NCBI GenBank assembly: GCA_019685575.1
Contig: JABFQO010000002.1
Coordinates: 1 to 64,000 of the forward strand
From: Candidatus Bathyarchaeota archaeon A05DMB-4
GTDB taxonomy: Archaea > Thermoproteota > Bathyarchaeia > Bathyarchaeales > SOJC01
Length of the DNA: 64,000 bases
Direction: 5' to 3'
Shown here: piece after piece, positions 8,362 through 17,817 of the stretch
Layout: each line of letters begins with the position of its first letter
Numbering within the stretch: the first letter of the stretch is position 1
The notes under the pieces: model-generated
Databases searched by the model: none
What the model was told of the DNA's origin: nothing
What the model saw: the letters and a program-made list of their open reading frames with translations, nothing else
Translations under genes and position numbers: made by a program

Positions 8362-9942
8362 TTAGGCTTGCTTAGCCGCCTTCTGCGACAACGCCTCCAA
8401 TTGACGAATCCTGCTCCGAATCAACCGCACCATCTGTTTCCGCAAAGCCTCACCCGCCACGCCTTCCTGCTTCGCAACCGCTGCCAACCGGTTCGCCAAA
8501 GCCACATCGCCGATGACTTCGCGAATCCAACGCTCAAAATCACCCCGCTCCGTGTGAAACTGCACCGAACTGATGTCCACGGCTTTCAAAGCCGCCAAAA
8601 ACTCACCCAAACTATAAACAGTCCACGGCGTCGGCGTCGCAAACTCGTAAAAGAACGTGAACCCCTTCGCACCCGTCAAATTCCGCAAAATCCACTTCGC
8701 CGCCACTTCGGGCTTTTCCAACTCCTTCAACAACCGCGCCTCAAAATCCGACAAAATCCGCGAATAAACCGCAAACGCCTCGATAGGATTCCCGGTAGGA
8801 TTGAAGTAACTGTGCACGTCGCCGGGTCCGCCGCCCTTGACACTCATGTAATACAAGTGGTCGCTCATCTGAAAATACCGCCACAAACGCAGCATCTCCA
8901 CGTCCCCGATGCCCTTCACCAACGGCTCCAAACCCTTCAAAAAATCATACGAAATCAACTGCATAGGATTGTGCAGCCATGCCGTCGGGTCGCGCTCGAG
9001 GTCTGCCCACGAAACCGTGTTAAAATCATCCACAAAAAACTCACCCACAGACGCGTGCCTCTCCGCCACCTCAGAAGGCGTACTCCAACGCAGATGCTCC
9101 CACTTGTTCACCTCACCCGGAAGCCACCGCAAAAACTCGTGAATCCCGCTTTCGGGCCAGTGATGCTCGCCGAACGTTTCATAATCCACAAAAAGCACAA
9201 TCACCTGACCCGGCGTACCCGCAAGCCAACTAGCATACTTTTCCGCAGTTAAAGGCCACCCGCTCCACCATCGGGCGGAAAACCTGAAGCCGATGTCGTC
9301 GGAAAGCCTGTAGTTACGTAGCAGAACCTTCAGCGGCGAACCCGCGGCTTGATACACATAGTTTGGGCTTCGCCATTCCAGAACTCGCTCGACTCCTTCG
9401 GTTATTATGGCTTTGTAGCCCAAGGCTTCGATGGTTTTGGCGATGGAGTTGTTGTAGAGGCATTCGGTGTTCTCGAAGACCTTGGGTTCGTGATGGAATA
9501 AATCCTTCATGAGTTGTCGGTGCATGTGCACTTGTTCGATGAATTCTTGGCGGTCGCTGCCATAGAGGCTTGAGAGCGAATGATAGTAGGTTTCGTCTAG
9601 AAATTCGACGCATCCGGTCTCAGCGAGTTGTTTGAATGATTCTAAGAGTCCGTGATTCCAGCGTTCGCATTGCTCGACAAAAACGCCCGAGATTCCGAAC
9701 GAAACTTTGAATTGTTTGTGTTCGTTCTTGAAGCGGTCAATCTCTTCCAAAAGAATCTTATTGGCCGGGAGGTAGCATTTTCTTGCGGCGCGGTCGAATA
9801 TGTGTTTGTTTAGTTCGTTGTCGAAGTAGAGTTCGTCAAGGTCTTTTTTTGTTACAGACTGACGTGACAAAAGGTCGACGTGAAAGTTGCGGTTTAGCCG
9901 GAAAGGCTGATGAACCTCAAAGATTAAGCAGACGTCAGTCAT
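8362..9942 (-). CDS. glycoside hydrolase family 57 (alpha-amylase-like)
   Basis: A 526-residue GH57 enzyme that cleaves or rearranges alpha-1,4-glucans. The family HQP motif is at residues 11-13 (EVHQPFRLNR). FENTECLYNNS carries the likely nucleophile Glu, and DYETFGEHHWPESGIHEFLRWLP contains the likely acid/base Asp and the conserved fourth region. A helical C-terminal domain follows. No signal peptide is seen, so it acts on an intracellular glucan. It lies between the debranching enzyme and the glycosyltransferase. Base composition flips within the gene near 9310-9350: the 5' third is A/C-rich on the coding strand, the rest G/T-rich. Confidence 0.93.
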   Translation of the reverse strand: MTDVCLIFEVHQPFRLNRNFHVDLLSRQSVTKKDLDELYFDNELNKHIFDRAARKCYLPANKILLEEIDRFKNEHKQFKVSFGISGVFVEQCERWNHGLLESFKQLAETGCVEFLDETYYHSLSSLYGSDRQEFIEQVHMHRQLMKDLFHHEPKVFENTECLYNNSIAKTIEALGYKAIITEGVERVLEWRSPNYVYQAAGSPLKVLLRNYRLSDDIGFRFSARWWSGWPLTAEKYASWLAGTPGQVIVLFVDYETFGEHHWPESGIHEFLRWLPGEVNKWEHLRWSTPSEVAERHASVGEFFVDDFNTVSWADLERDPTAWLHNPMQLISYDFLKGLEPLVKGIGDVEMLRLWRYFQMSDHLYYMSVKGGGPGDVHSYFNPTGNPIEAFAVYSRILSDFEARLLKELEKPEVAAKWILRNLTGAKGFTFFYEFATPTPWTVYSLGEFLAALKAVDISSVQFHTERGDFERWIREVIGDVALANRLAAVAKQEGVAGEALRKQMVRLIRSRIRQLEALSQKAAKQA

Positions 9943-10007
9943 TTTTTGTGCCCGCTTTTTGGAAGCAACTCAGAAAGTTGTGTCTTCTTCCTTATTTAAT
10001 TTCCTTA

Positions 10008-12080
10008 TTACAAATCCATTTTTTCTTCGAAAGACGGACGTTTAAACAAAACATCTTCAATGAAAGCCCTCAGAGGCTCGGCTACGCTCCATGCTTGGGC
10101 GATGCATCCTCGTGGCAGATGCGGGTTGTCTCCGTCAAAAATCTCGCTGACTGTTCCTAGCCCCGCTTGTGTGATGGATTTCTGGAAGAATGGGAGCAGA
10201 AATTTTTGGAAGGCGAAGTTGCGCCATTTTGCTTCGTGCCTTTTTGTCTTAAGGAAGGCTGTGACGAATGGTCCGAGGAGCCATGGCCAAACCGTGCCGT
10301 TGTGGTAGGCTTGGTTGCGTTGTGTCCAGTCGCCTTCGTATCTGCCAACATAATGCTCGTCTTCGGCGGATATTGTCTTGAGCCCGTATTCACATAGTAA
10401 TTTGGTTTGAACTGCGTCAACCACGGCGTTGCTTTTCGTCTCGTCAAGCATCGAGAAGTCTAATGAAACTGTGATTATTTGGTTGGGCCTGAGGGATGAA
10501 TCCTTCTTTCCGTCTACAACTGTGTCGAACAAGCAGTTTTCTTTCGGATTCCAGAATTGTTCGGCAAAACTTTTTCTTGTCTCTTCTGCCATTTCTAAGT
10601 ATCTTTCTTCAAGGTCTTTTTGTTGAAAATGCCGGGCTAGTTTTTGCATTGTTTTTAGGGCGTTGTACCATAATGCTTGGATTTCCACGGCTTTTCCCGA
10701 GCGTGGAGTAACGGGGTTGTTGTTTACGGCGGCGTCCATCCATGTTAGTCGGGATCCATGCTTTATTAGGCCGTCATTATCCATGCGGATGTTGTTTAAC
10801 GTACCCTTAGCGTAATAGTCTATGATTGATTGGAGTGTGCTCCATAGTTCGTTTTTCACGAAGCCGAAATCGCCCGTGTATTTGATGTGCTGCAGCACCG
10901 CGTTGATGTACCATAAACTTGCGTCCACGGTGTTGTATTCTGGCTTGTCGCCTTCGCGGTCGGGGAAACGGTTCGGAACTACTCCTTGGTTGCAGTAACC
11001 CTTGAAAGTCAACAAAACGTCTCTTGCATCGTTGAACCTGCCAGTCACCAGAGTCAAACCTGGTAACGCAATTAGGGAGTCGCGTCCCCAATCTTCAAAC
11101 CAATGATATCCCGCGATGATCGACTTCGAGTTTGTGGAAGCACGGTGCACGATGAACAAGTCTGTTGCTAAGACAAGCCATTTTAGCCAATCTTCCATTC
11201 CCACTTCAGCATAGCGATTCTGAAAATCCTCGAGCAAACCTTCTTGACGCTTTAATTCTCGAGTGAAAGGGTCACTTCTTTTTAATTCTGCTAAGACCTT
11301 TTGTGCTGCCTCTGGAGTTTTGTCGGCAACAGCGACGATTGAAAATTGTTCTTGTTCTTTGGGATTAACTTGCAGTTCAAAATGCCCCGGCAAAAGACAA
11401 TCATCGAAACAATCCTCTTTTCGCGACGCATCAACACGATAATACAAGTTTTCTATCCAAACACCATCATTTGCGTAGTATTTTCCTTTGTTTAACGAAA
11501 GAAGCAGAGTGTGCTTTGGCGGTTCGAATTGAAGAATTGCGTCTTGTTCGTGATTTTTTTGGCCATAACTCCATTGCCGCTGATCTTTGTCTGTTGTGTA
11601 ATAGAAGTGGCGAAAGTTGACGAGGGGGAAAACCCGTATAACTGCCTCATTCTCGTCCCGATTAAGCACCTCATAAACCGCAACAACCGCGTTCTTGTTT
11701 CTGGGCATAAAAACAGTTTTTTGCAGCGTCACATCGTGCACTTGATATTTAAACGTGGGTAACGGGTTAAGCGAAAATTCGCGAAGCAGACTGTGCGGTT
11801 TAGGGTAGAAAGTGTCATAAAACTCGTTTATCCCCAACTTATAAATTTCGTTGTCGATTTGGATTTCTTCATCAAGTTTACTAAGCAAAACATGCCTATT
11901 CGTGGGCGGATTAAACGCGGCGACCAGAAGGCCATGATATTTTCTTGTGTTCACACCTAGAACCGTCGAAGAAGCGTATCCTCCTAAACCATTAGTAACT
12001 AGCCACTCGCGACCAAGCGCTTCGTCGAGATTTCGAAAAGCGTCAGCCTCAAGGACCATTTTAAGTAACGTTTTGCTCAT
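10008..12080 (-). CDS. glycogen debranching enzyme (amylo-alpha-1,6-glucosidase, GH133 type)
   Basis: About 690 residues from the ATG at 12080. The N-terminal domain begins with EWLVTNGLGGYASSTVLG and TRKYHGLLVAA, characteristic of archaeal/bacterial debranching enzymes. The catalytic (alpha/alpha)6 domain shows GYHWFEDWGRDSLIALPGL, DASLWYINAVL and HNGTVWPWLLGPFV. It hydrolyses alpha-1,6 branch points of glycogen-like glucan. I moved the start 38 codons downstream of the longest frame because the conserved domain begins immediately after MSKTLLKMVLEAD. It lies 25 bases after the DUF89 gene, so the two may be co-transcribed. Confidence 0.93.
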   Translation of the reverse strand: MSKTLLKMVLEADAFRNLDEALGREWLVTNGLGGYASSTVLGVNTRKYHGLLVAAFNPPTNRHVLLSKLDEEIQIDNEIYKLGINEFYDTFYPKPHSLLREFSLNPLPTFKYQVHDVTLQKTVFMPRNKNAVVAVYEVLNRDENEAVIRVFPLVNFRHFYYTTDKDQRQWSYGQKNHEQDAILQFEPPKHTLLLSLNKGKYYANDGVWIENLYYRVDASRKEDCFDDCLLPGHFELQVNPKEQEQFSIVAVADKTPEAAQKVLAELKRSDPFTRELKRQEGLLEDFQNRYAEVGMEDWLKWLVLATDLFIVHRASTNSKSIIAGYHWFEDWGRDSLIALPGLTLVTGRFNDARDVLLTFKGYCNQGVVPNRFPDREGDKPEYNTVDASLWYINAVLQHIKYTGDFGFVKNELWSTLQSIIDYYAKGTLNNIRMDNDGLIKHGSRLTWMDAAVNNNPVTPRSGKAVEIQALWYNALKTMQKLARHFQQKDLEERYLEMAEETRKSFAEQFWNPKENCLFDTVVDGKKDSSLRPNQIITVSLDFSMLDETKSNAVVDAVQTKLLCEYGLKTISAEDEHYVGRYEGDWTQRNQAYHNGTVWPWLLGPFVTAFLKTKRHEAKWRNFAFQKFLLPFFQKSITQAGLGTVSEIFDGDNPHLPRGCIAQAWSVAEPLRAFIEDVLFKRPSFEEKMDL

Positions 12081-12105
12081 TTTTCGCAATCCACTTTTAC
12101 GGAGG

Positions 12106-12987
12106 TTAAGGCAAGATTTTTGCCACGTTTTTTTCTCTTGGCACACCGAAGAACCGTGCAACAGGGTTGCATTTTGTCCGCAGAAGCAGCGCATGAGGGC
12201 GGGTCAGTTTGTTTTCCGTGAGAGTTTCAGCATAACCCATACCCTTTGCTATTATCAAATCCGCAGAGTTATAGTATTGCAAAAATTCAGGCGAGGACTC
12301 TTTCAGGTTCAAACCCACCGAATCATTGCCCGTAGTAATGACTTTATCCGCAATTTTGTCCATTCCTACCAGTTTGGCGTCTTCTACCGTGGCGTCATTA
12401 AGCACAGGCTTAGCCTTAACCGCCACTACTACTTTACCACCGTACCTCTTCAATTCTCTCACAAACAAAGTGTCGAAAGCAATTTCTCCAGCGTTGTCCG
12501 TAAGATAGAGAATTGTCTTCGCTTTTTTTGCCAACCCATAAATCCTTGAAATCTCGTCGATTACCAAATCTTTTTCCGATTGCTTCATCAGTTTCTCAAG
12601 ATCGTCGAACTTGAACGAATGAACAGGTATGTCAAACTCCATAACGTTACCCACGATGCTACAGAGAAGGGCTTTCCTAAAACGTTCCTCGTCAGAATGA
12701 CTGTTGCTTATGATTTTTTCGGCTAAAGGCAGCAGTTCCAAGGCTTTCTGGTTGCTCAGACGTTTTCTCACGGCATACGGGTCTGGATTGCCCGTGGTTT
12801 TTCTGACAAGTCGGTCACGTTCGGTGCCAAGGTAAGCCGGAACAGCGTTTTGGTTGAATTCCTTTTCCAAAAAATCGAACAACGCTTTCATCGACTTGAA
12901 CCTTAAAGCCTCATCTTTCGTGGCCTCACAAATCTCCGCATAACCACGATAAATAATGCAAGGCGCGCACTCGATTTCAACTTTCAA
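12106..12987 (-). CDS. DUF89/ARMT1-family damage-control phosphatase
   Basis: A 293-residue member of the DUF89 family, metal-dependent phosphatases that remove damaged sugar phosphates or related metabolites. The N-terminal ECAPCIIYRGYAEICEAT and the metal-binding block LTDNAGEIAFDTLFVREL at about residues 165-182 are diagnostic, and later DLIIAKGMGYAETL is also conserved. It sits between triosephosphate isomerase and the debranching enzyme, which fits a role in cleaning up sugar-phosphate by-products; that role is inference. It starts 16 bases downstream of the isomerase stop, suggesting one operon. Confidence 0.88.
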   Translation of the reverse strand: MKVEIECAPCIIYRGYAEICEATKDEALRFKSMKALFDFLEKEFNQNAVPAYLGTERDRLVRKTTGNPDPYAVRKRLSNQKALELLPLAEKIISNSHSDEERFRKALLCSIVGNVMEFDIPVHSFKFDDLEKLMKQSEKDLVIDEISRIYGLAKKAKTILYLTDNAGEIAFDTLFVRELKRYGGKVVVAVKAKPVLNDATVEDAKLVGMDKIADKVITTGNDSVGLNLKESSPEFLQYYNSADLIIAKGMGYAETLTENKLTRPHALLLRTKCNPVARFFGVPREKNVAKILP

Positions 12988-13003
12988 ACTCTGTGCACCA
13001 ATT

Positions 13004-13693
<690 letters not shown>

Positions 13694-13794
13694 TCACCGC
13701 GTATAGCATAGAACGAGTTTGTTAAAATGATTTTGCATACGTAGAAAAGCGACTATTCTGAAAACACGTGTCAGATGCCAAGTTTTTTTGTGGT

Positions 13795-13989
13795 TCACTG
13801 GGTGGGGTTTGGGTCTTTCCATTTTTCTATGGTTATTTTGTCGTCGCCGAGTTTGAAGCTTACTTTGACTTTTAAGCTGTCGGTGGTCTTGAGGGGAAAC
13901 ATGCTGTCTTCCGCCAAGTCCTTGGGTAAGTATACAAAGAATTTTCCGTCTTTTCTCCTGAACAGTCTGCCTTTTCCTTCGTTTACCAT
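13795..13989 (-). CDS. small conserved hypothetical protein, possibly AbrB-like
   Basis: About 64 residues: a basic N-terminal strand-turn-strand (GKGRLFRRKDGKFFVYLPKDLAEDSMFPL) followed by two more strands. The pattern of 'readable strand, PKDLAEDSMFP' resembles the swapped-hairpin AbrB/MazE DNA-binding fold, but no toxin gene is adjacent, so an antitoxin role is not supported. ATG at 13989 is chosen; a GTG three codons upstream is possible. A TATA-like TTAAATATT near 14027 would give an almost leaderless transcript. Confidence 0.6.
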   Translation of the reverse strand: MVNEGKGRLFRRKDGKFFVYLPKDLAEDSMFPLKTTDSLKVKVSFKLGDDKITIEKWKDPNPTQ

Positions 13990-14052
13990 AGAATTCACGT
14001 GGGTTTTTCCTTCGCTTTCGACAATATTTAACCCTTACCCATCACTCAAAAT

Positions 14053-14505
14053 CTAACCACGAAAGAAGGAATCCAATGCTTTCTGTTTTGATTCGTACGA
14101 GTAGGGTAAAAGCTCCTCAATAGTCTTTACATCCACTGTCTCAGACAAAACTTGGCCAGCCCTCGCTTCTGCCATAATCACCCGCACGCCATCATCCGAA
14201 AAATCCTTAATATACTGCAAACAAGCGCCGCACGGTCGGGATTTCTCCACGTTCTTGTCCTCAATCACAACCGCAACCGCCTTGATTTTTCGGTTTCCAT
14301 GCAGAACCGCGTGGTCTATGGCGCATCTTTCTGCGCATGTGCCTAGCCCGGATATCCATGTTTCAACGTTGCAGCCTTCGTAGATTTTTTCGTCTTCAGC
14401 GAGCACGGCGGCGCCGACTTTGAATCCCCATATTACGTATGCGTTGTTCATTACTCTGAGTGCGGCTTGGAGTAGTTCGCGTTCTTTTTCGTTAAGCTGA
14501 GACAT
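14053..14505 (-). CDS. cdd: cytidine deaminase
   Basis: It deaminates cytidine or deoxycytidine to the uridine form in pyrimidine salvage. The zinc site is visible: TCAER supplies one Cys and the catalytic Glu, and PCGACLQ supplies two more Cys. GCNVE is the substrate-binding block seen in tetrameric cytidine deaminases. About 150 residues is slightly longer than the usual 130 because of a C-terminal helical tail. The start at 14505 is supported by GGAGAG 8 bases upstream; a further ATG at 14544 would add 13 residues. It follows the ABCE1 gene closely. Confidence 0.92.
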   Translation of the reverse strand: MSQLNEKERELLQAALRVMNNAYVIWGFKVGAAVLAEDEKIYEGCNVETWISGLGTCAERCAIDHAVLHGNRKIKAVAVVIEDKNVEKSRPCGACLQYIKDFSDDGVRVIMAEARAGQVLSETVDVKTIEELLPYSYESKQKALDSFFRG

Positions 14506-14578
14506 GCAAAATCTCTCCAGTGAAGGGTTTCTTATCTTAAGCATAACTTGCCTTTAATCTTATCTCAGTCATGCTTTT

Positions 14579-16372
14579 CTAATGCCTTGACGTGGCTATG
14601 TAGTAGTATTCGCCCATTTCTTTCTGGTACTTGTCCATCTTCGAGTTTTCCTTGTTCACTCGTGGCCGTTTAGTCGTCGGGTCACGGCGGAAGGTTATGT
14701 TCATGTCTTTCAAGAAAGCATTCATCCCTTGCCTAAGACTCACGGGCTGGCTTGCTTGTCCATTGACGCTTGGTTCACCTTTAAAAACCATGAGACGGTC
14801 GGCGATGAAGTCTTGGGCGACGACATCGTGTTCAACGACGAAAGCGGTCACGTTGCGGTCTTCCACCACGCGTCTGATGGTTCTCGCCATCGCGAGTCTT
14901 TCTTCCACGTCCAAGTATGCGCTGGGTTCGTCCAAGAGATAAAGCTGAGCATGTTGTGAAAGACAGGCGGCGATTGTGACTCTTTGCAGTTCGCCTCCGC
15001 TTAACTCGGGGACGTTTCGGTCTAACAGTGTTTTCAGATTAAGGGGGGTTAGGATTTCGCTTTGGTACCAGCCTGATGAAAACTCTTCTTTAGCCACGCT
15101 ACGCAGAAGTTCTTCAACTGTTCCTTGATAATCCGCAGAGATGTATTGAGGTTTGTAGCCAACCTGTAATGCATACAACATCACGGGCATACCCTCATCC
15201 GCTTTTTCGAGTCCAGCCAGAAGCTTCACGAAGGTGGTTTTTCCGATGCCGTTGGGTCCCAAAATTCCGATAACTTCGCCTTCTTTCGCTTCGCCTGCTT
15301 GCACTTCTAGCTGAAAGCCCTTGTAGGATTTTTTCATGGCTTCCCATTTTACCAACGTTTTTCCGATGCTTTGACTCGTGGACGGCGGTTTCACGTGGAA
15401 TTCTATTGGATCTTTCCTAAACCGCATATTTTCGTCTGGTATGAATCCTTGAAGGTAGATGTTTATGCCGACTCTTACACCGTGCACGTGGGAAACAACT
15501 CCATACACGCCTGGCGTGCCGTAAAAAACACATATTTGGTCAGAAAGATAGTCGATTATGGCGAGGTCGTGCTCAGCGACTATGACTGTTTTTCCTTCAC
15601 GCTTCAGTCCACGTATGGCTCGGGCAACTTCTAAACGTTGCTTAACGTCCAAATAACTCGAAGGCTCATCAAAAAGATAAACATCCGCCTCGCGACAAAT
15701 AGTCGCAGCCACCGCCACGCGTTGTAGTTCGCCTCCGCTTAGAACGTCAAGAGAACGATTCCACACCGTGCTTAGTTGAAGTTGGTCTGCAACGGCTGTC
15801 AGTTTACCACGCTCATCGACTTTCTCCAGAACCTTCCCAACCTTGCCCGAAATCACTTTCGGAATCTTGTCGACGTACTGTGGTTTGTGCACGATTTTCA
15901 AACGTTTCTCACTTAACTTCTGAAAATACTCTTGTAGCGTCGAGCCTCTAAAATGCTGAATTATTGTAGACCACGCTGGTGGGTCGTCGTATCGGCCAAG
16001 ATTTAGCATTATTTCGCCCGATAAGATTTTAATGGCCGTTGTTTTTCCGATTCCGTTTTGTCCGAGCAAACCCAAAACTACGCCTGGCGAGGGGATAGGT
16101 AAGCGGAACAGTTTAAAGGCGTTAGCGCCGAATCTGTGGCTTGCTTCTTCGCTCAACTCATCAGGTAGATTAACGATTGAAATGGCGTTGAATGGGCACT
16201 TCTTTATGCAGATTCCACAGCCGGAACAGAGAGCCTCTACGATCACGGGTTTTTCGCCCTCGAACCGTATGGCTTCTACTTTACTGCGAACTTTAGGGCA
16301 GAACCTAATGCATATGCTGTCGCAGTGCTTGGGTTTGCATTTGTCAGCGTCTAAGACTGCAACTCTTACCAT
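14579..16372 (-). CDS. rli: ribosome recycling ATPase RLI/ABCE1
   Basis: The universal archaeal/eukaryotic ABC protein that splits ribosomal subunits after termination. Two [4Fe-4S] cluster sites occupy the first 62 residues (C12-C25 and CSGCGICIKKCP). Nucleotide-binding domain 1 has P-loop GQNGIGKTT at 104-112, LSGGELQR and DEPSSYLD. Domain 2 has GPNGIGKTT, a second LSGGELQR and DEPSAYLD. The length of 597 residues is normal. A TATA-like TTATAAT about 24 bases before the ATG suggests a leaderless transcript. Confidence 0.97.
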   Translation of the reverse strand: MVRVAVLDADKCKPKHCDSICIRFCPKVRSKVEAIRFEGEKPVIVEALCSGCGICIKKCPFNAISIVNLPDELSEEASHRFGANAFKLFRLPIPSPGVVLGLLGQNGIGKTTAIKILSGEIMLNLGRYDDPPAWSTIIQHFRGSTLQEYFQKLSEKRLKIVHKPQYVDKIPKVISGKVGKVLEKVDERGKLTAVADQLQLSTVWNRSLDVLSGGELQRVAVAATICREADVYLFDEPSSYLDVKQRLEVARAIRGLKREGKTVIVAEHDLAIIDYLSDQICVFYGTPGVYGVVSHVHGVRVGINIYLQGFIPDENMRFRKDPIEFHVKPPSTSQSIGKTLVKWEAMKKSYKGFQLEVQAGEAKEGEVIGILGPNGIGKTTFVKLLAGLEKADEGMPVMLYALQVGYKPQYISADYQGTVEELLRSVAKEEFSSGWYQSEILTPLNLKTLLDRNVPELSGGELQRVTIAACLSQHAQLYLLDEPSAYLDVEERLAMARTIRRVVEDRNVTAFVVEHDVVAQDFIADRLMVFKGEPSVNGQASQPVSLRQGMNAFLKDMNITFRRDPTTKRPRVNKENSKMDKYQKEMGEYYYIATSRH

Positions 16373-16498
16373 CTATGGTCACTTTTGTTAGATTATAATT
16401 GACAAATGATTCGAGTAATAAGGGTTAAGCAATTTTAAAAGGGTTAAAAGGTAAATTAAATGAGTGTAAAAAAATAGATTTTTGAATTCGATAATTTG

Positions 16499-16567
16499 TT
16501 ACCATTCTTCTTCTTCCCATTCTTCTTCTTCGCCGATGTCTTCTTCTTCCCATTCTTCTTCTTCCAT
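16499..16567 (-). CDS. 22-residue acidic, tryptophan-punctuated peptide
   Basis: A very short gene encoding MEEEEW-EEEDIG-EEEEW-EEEEW: 15 Glu, one Asp, three Trp, no basic residue. It is supported by a strong Shine-Dalgarno GGAGGTGA ending about 6 bases before the ATG, and by a TATA-like CTTAAATG at 16617-16624 that predicts a transcription start near 16595 and a leader of about 28 bases. Glu codons are all GAA, so the DNA is a near-repeat of GAAGAAGAATGG. The frame is open upstream to 16738, but that part overlaps the asparaginase gene and lacks signals. No function is recognisable; a charge-based RNA- or protein-mimic is possible. Confidence 0.55.
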   Translation of the reverse strand: MEEEEWEEEDIGEEEEWEEEEW

Positions 16568-16616
16568 CTTTGTCACCTCCGATAACGTGTGAGCGGTATA
16601 TTCCCTACACCACATG

Positions 16617-16624
16617 CATTTAAG
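16617..16624 (-). promoter_or_regulatory. TATA-like element for the acidic peptide gene
   Basis: CTTAAATG on the minus strand, 50-57 bases before the ATG at 16567. With the normal 25-base archaeal spacing it gives a leader just long enough to include the GGAGGTGA ribosome-binding site. Confidence 0.4.
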
Positions 16625-16668
16625 CCTTGTGATAACGAAAAAAGAAAATTTCTGCATGGCTAAAACGG

Positions 16669-17640
16669 TTATTTTATGATTTTTGCCTGCATAGCCGCGA
16701 AAGGTACATCCATTCCAGGCCGCATGTAGGCGTGGCAAATGTTGGGCGAATTGTGCGCCACCTCTACGTCGCCCTTCTTATCCACGGCGATCAAGCCCAT
16801 ATGATTAAACGTGTCCCGTATTCTGCGGTTTACAGTTCTAATAGCTTTCTCCACAGCCTTCTGCGCCGAAGAACCCTCGCGCATTTGGTCGCACACGCTT
16901 TTAGATAGAACCAGCCTCACCGCAATTTCCCCCATTCCAGTCGCGGAGCAAGCGCCGGCTTCATTATCTGCGTAGGTGCCGCACCCGATTAACGGAGTGT
17001 CGCCGATTCTTCCCGGAAACTTTAAAGTTACACCGCCCGTGGACGTCGCCGCTGCTACGTTTCCGTCCTTGTCTAAAGCAACGGCGCCTACCGTGTCTAA
17101 CTGAAAAAGGCTTGGGTGTTCCTTTACGAGTTTGTAGATTTTTGGCAGGTACTCAAGTTTGCCCTTTTTGAATTGTTCTTTTAATTTGTTCCAAGATTCG
17201 AGGCGTGATTGGGTGGCGGCGTTTCTTCGTTCTAGTTTGAAAAGTTGTGCCAGTTTTTCCGCACCTTCTCCCACTATGTACACGTGGTCAGTGTTTTCCA
17301 TGATGAGACGTGCAAGGTGAACAGGGTTCTTGATGTCACTGAGCAGGCTGGTAGCCCCTGCGCGAAGGGTTTTGCCGTCCATGATCGACGCTTCCATCTC
17401 TATTTTTTTCTCAATCGTCAACGAGGAGCCGAGGCCAGCGTTAAAAACATCCATGTCTTCCATTACTTTCACAGCCGTTTCCACCGCATCCAAAGCGGCT
17501 CCGTTTTTCTCCAAAACCCTAAAACCTTTCTCGGCGGCTTCTCTAACACCTGCCAATCCGGCGTCTCTTCTTTCAAGCGGCCACTCGCCAGCACCGCCGT
17601 GAACCAATATGACTGGTGCACGCTTTTGCAATTTGTTCAC
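16669..17640 (-). CDS. isoaspartyl peptidase/L-asparaginase (Ntn-hydrolase)
   Basis: A plant-type asparaginase precursor of 323 residues that cleaves itself before a Thr to form alpha and beta subunits. The N-terminal VHGGAG motif, the GLGSSL loop and LDTVGAVALDKDGNVAAATSTGG are all present; Thr of DTVG at about residue 181 is the expected nucleophile, and GCGTYADN forms the substrate pocket. It hydrolyses asparagine or isoaspartyl dipeptides. The start is GTG; a TTTAAA box at 17683-17688 lies upstream. It is a single-gene unit with the small acidic gene next downstream. Confidence 0.92.
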   Translation of the reverse strand: MNKLQKRAPVILVHGGAGEWPLERRDAGLAGVREAAEKGFRVLEKNGAALDAVETAVKVMEDMDVFNAGLGSSLTIEKKIEMEASIMDGKTLRAGATSLLSDIKNPVHLARLIMENTDHVYIVGEGAEKLAQLFKLERRNAATQSRLESWNKLKEQFKKGKLEYLPKIYKLVKEHPSLFQLDTVGAVALDKDGNVAAATSTGGVTLKFPGRIGDTPLIGCGTYADNEAGACSATGMGEIAVRLVLSKSVCDQMREGSSAQKAVEKAIRTVNRRIRDTFNHMGLIAVDKKGDVEVAHNSPNICHAYMRPGMDVPFAAMQAKIIK

Positions 17641-17817
17641 GCTCTTTGTGGTGAAGAATAGTTACGATACAGTCTTGGGAGATTTAAACACTCTGCTAAA
17701 GAAGAAACGAATAAATAACTATCGTGTTTTATTGTTTTGTTGGGATGATGTGAGGCGACGGCGTAGAGCCTTACCGCAATGAGAAACGCTGAAAACGCCA
17801 CTGACCACTTTTTTGGG

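Noticed and set aside
7059-9252. Long plus-strand open frames opposite the glycosyltransferase and GH57 genes
   Set aside because: They encode His/Pro/Arg-rich shadow sequences that result from the biased base composition of the real minus-strand genes.
16568-16738. Upstream extension of the acidic peptide to a 79-residue protein
   Set aside because: It overlaps the asparaginase gene, and the strong Shine-Dalgarno and TATA element both point to the internal ATG at 16567.
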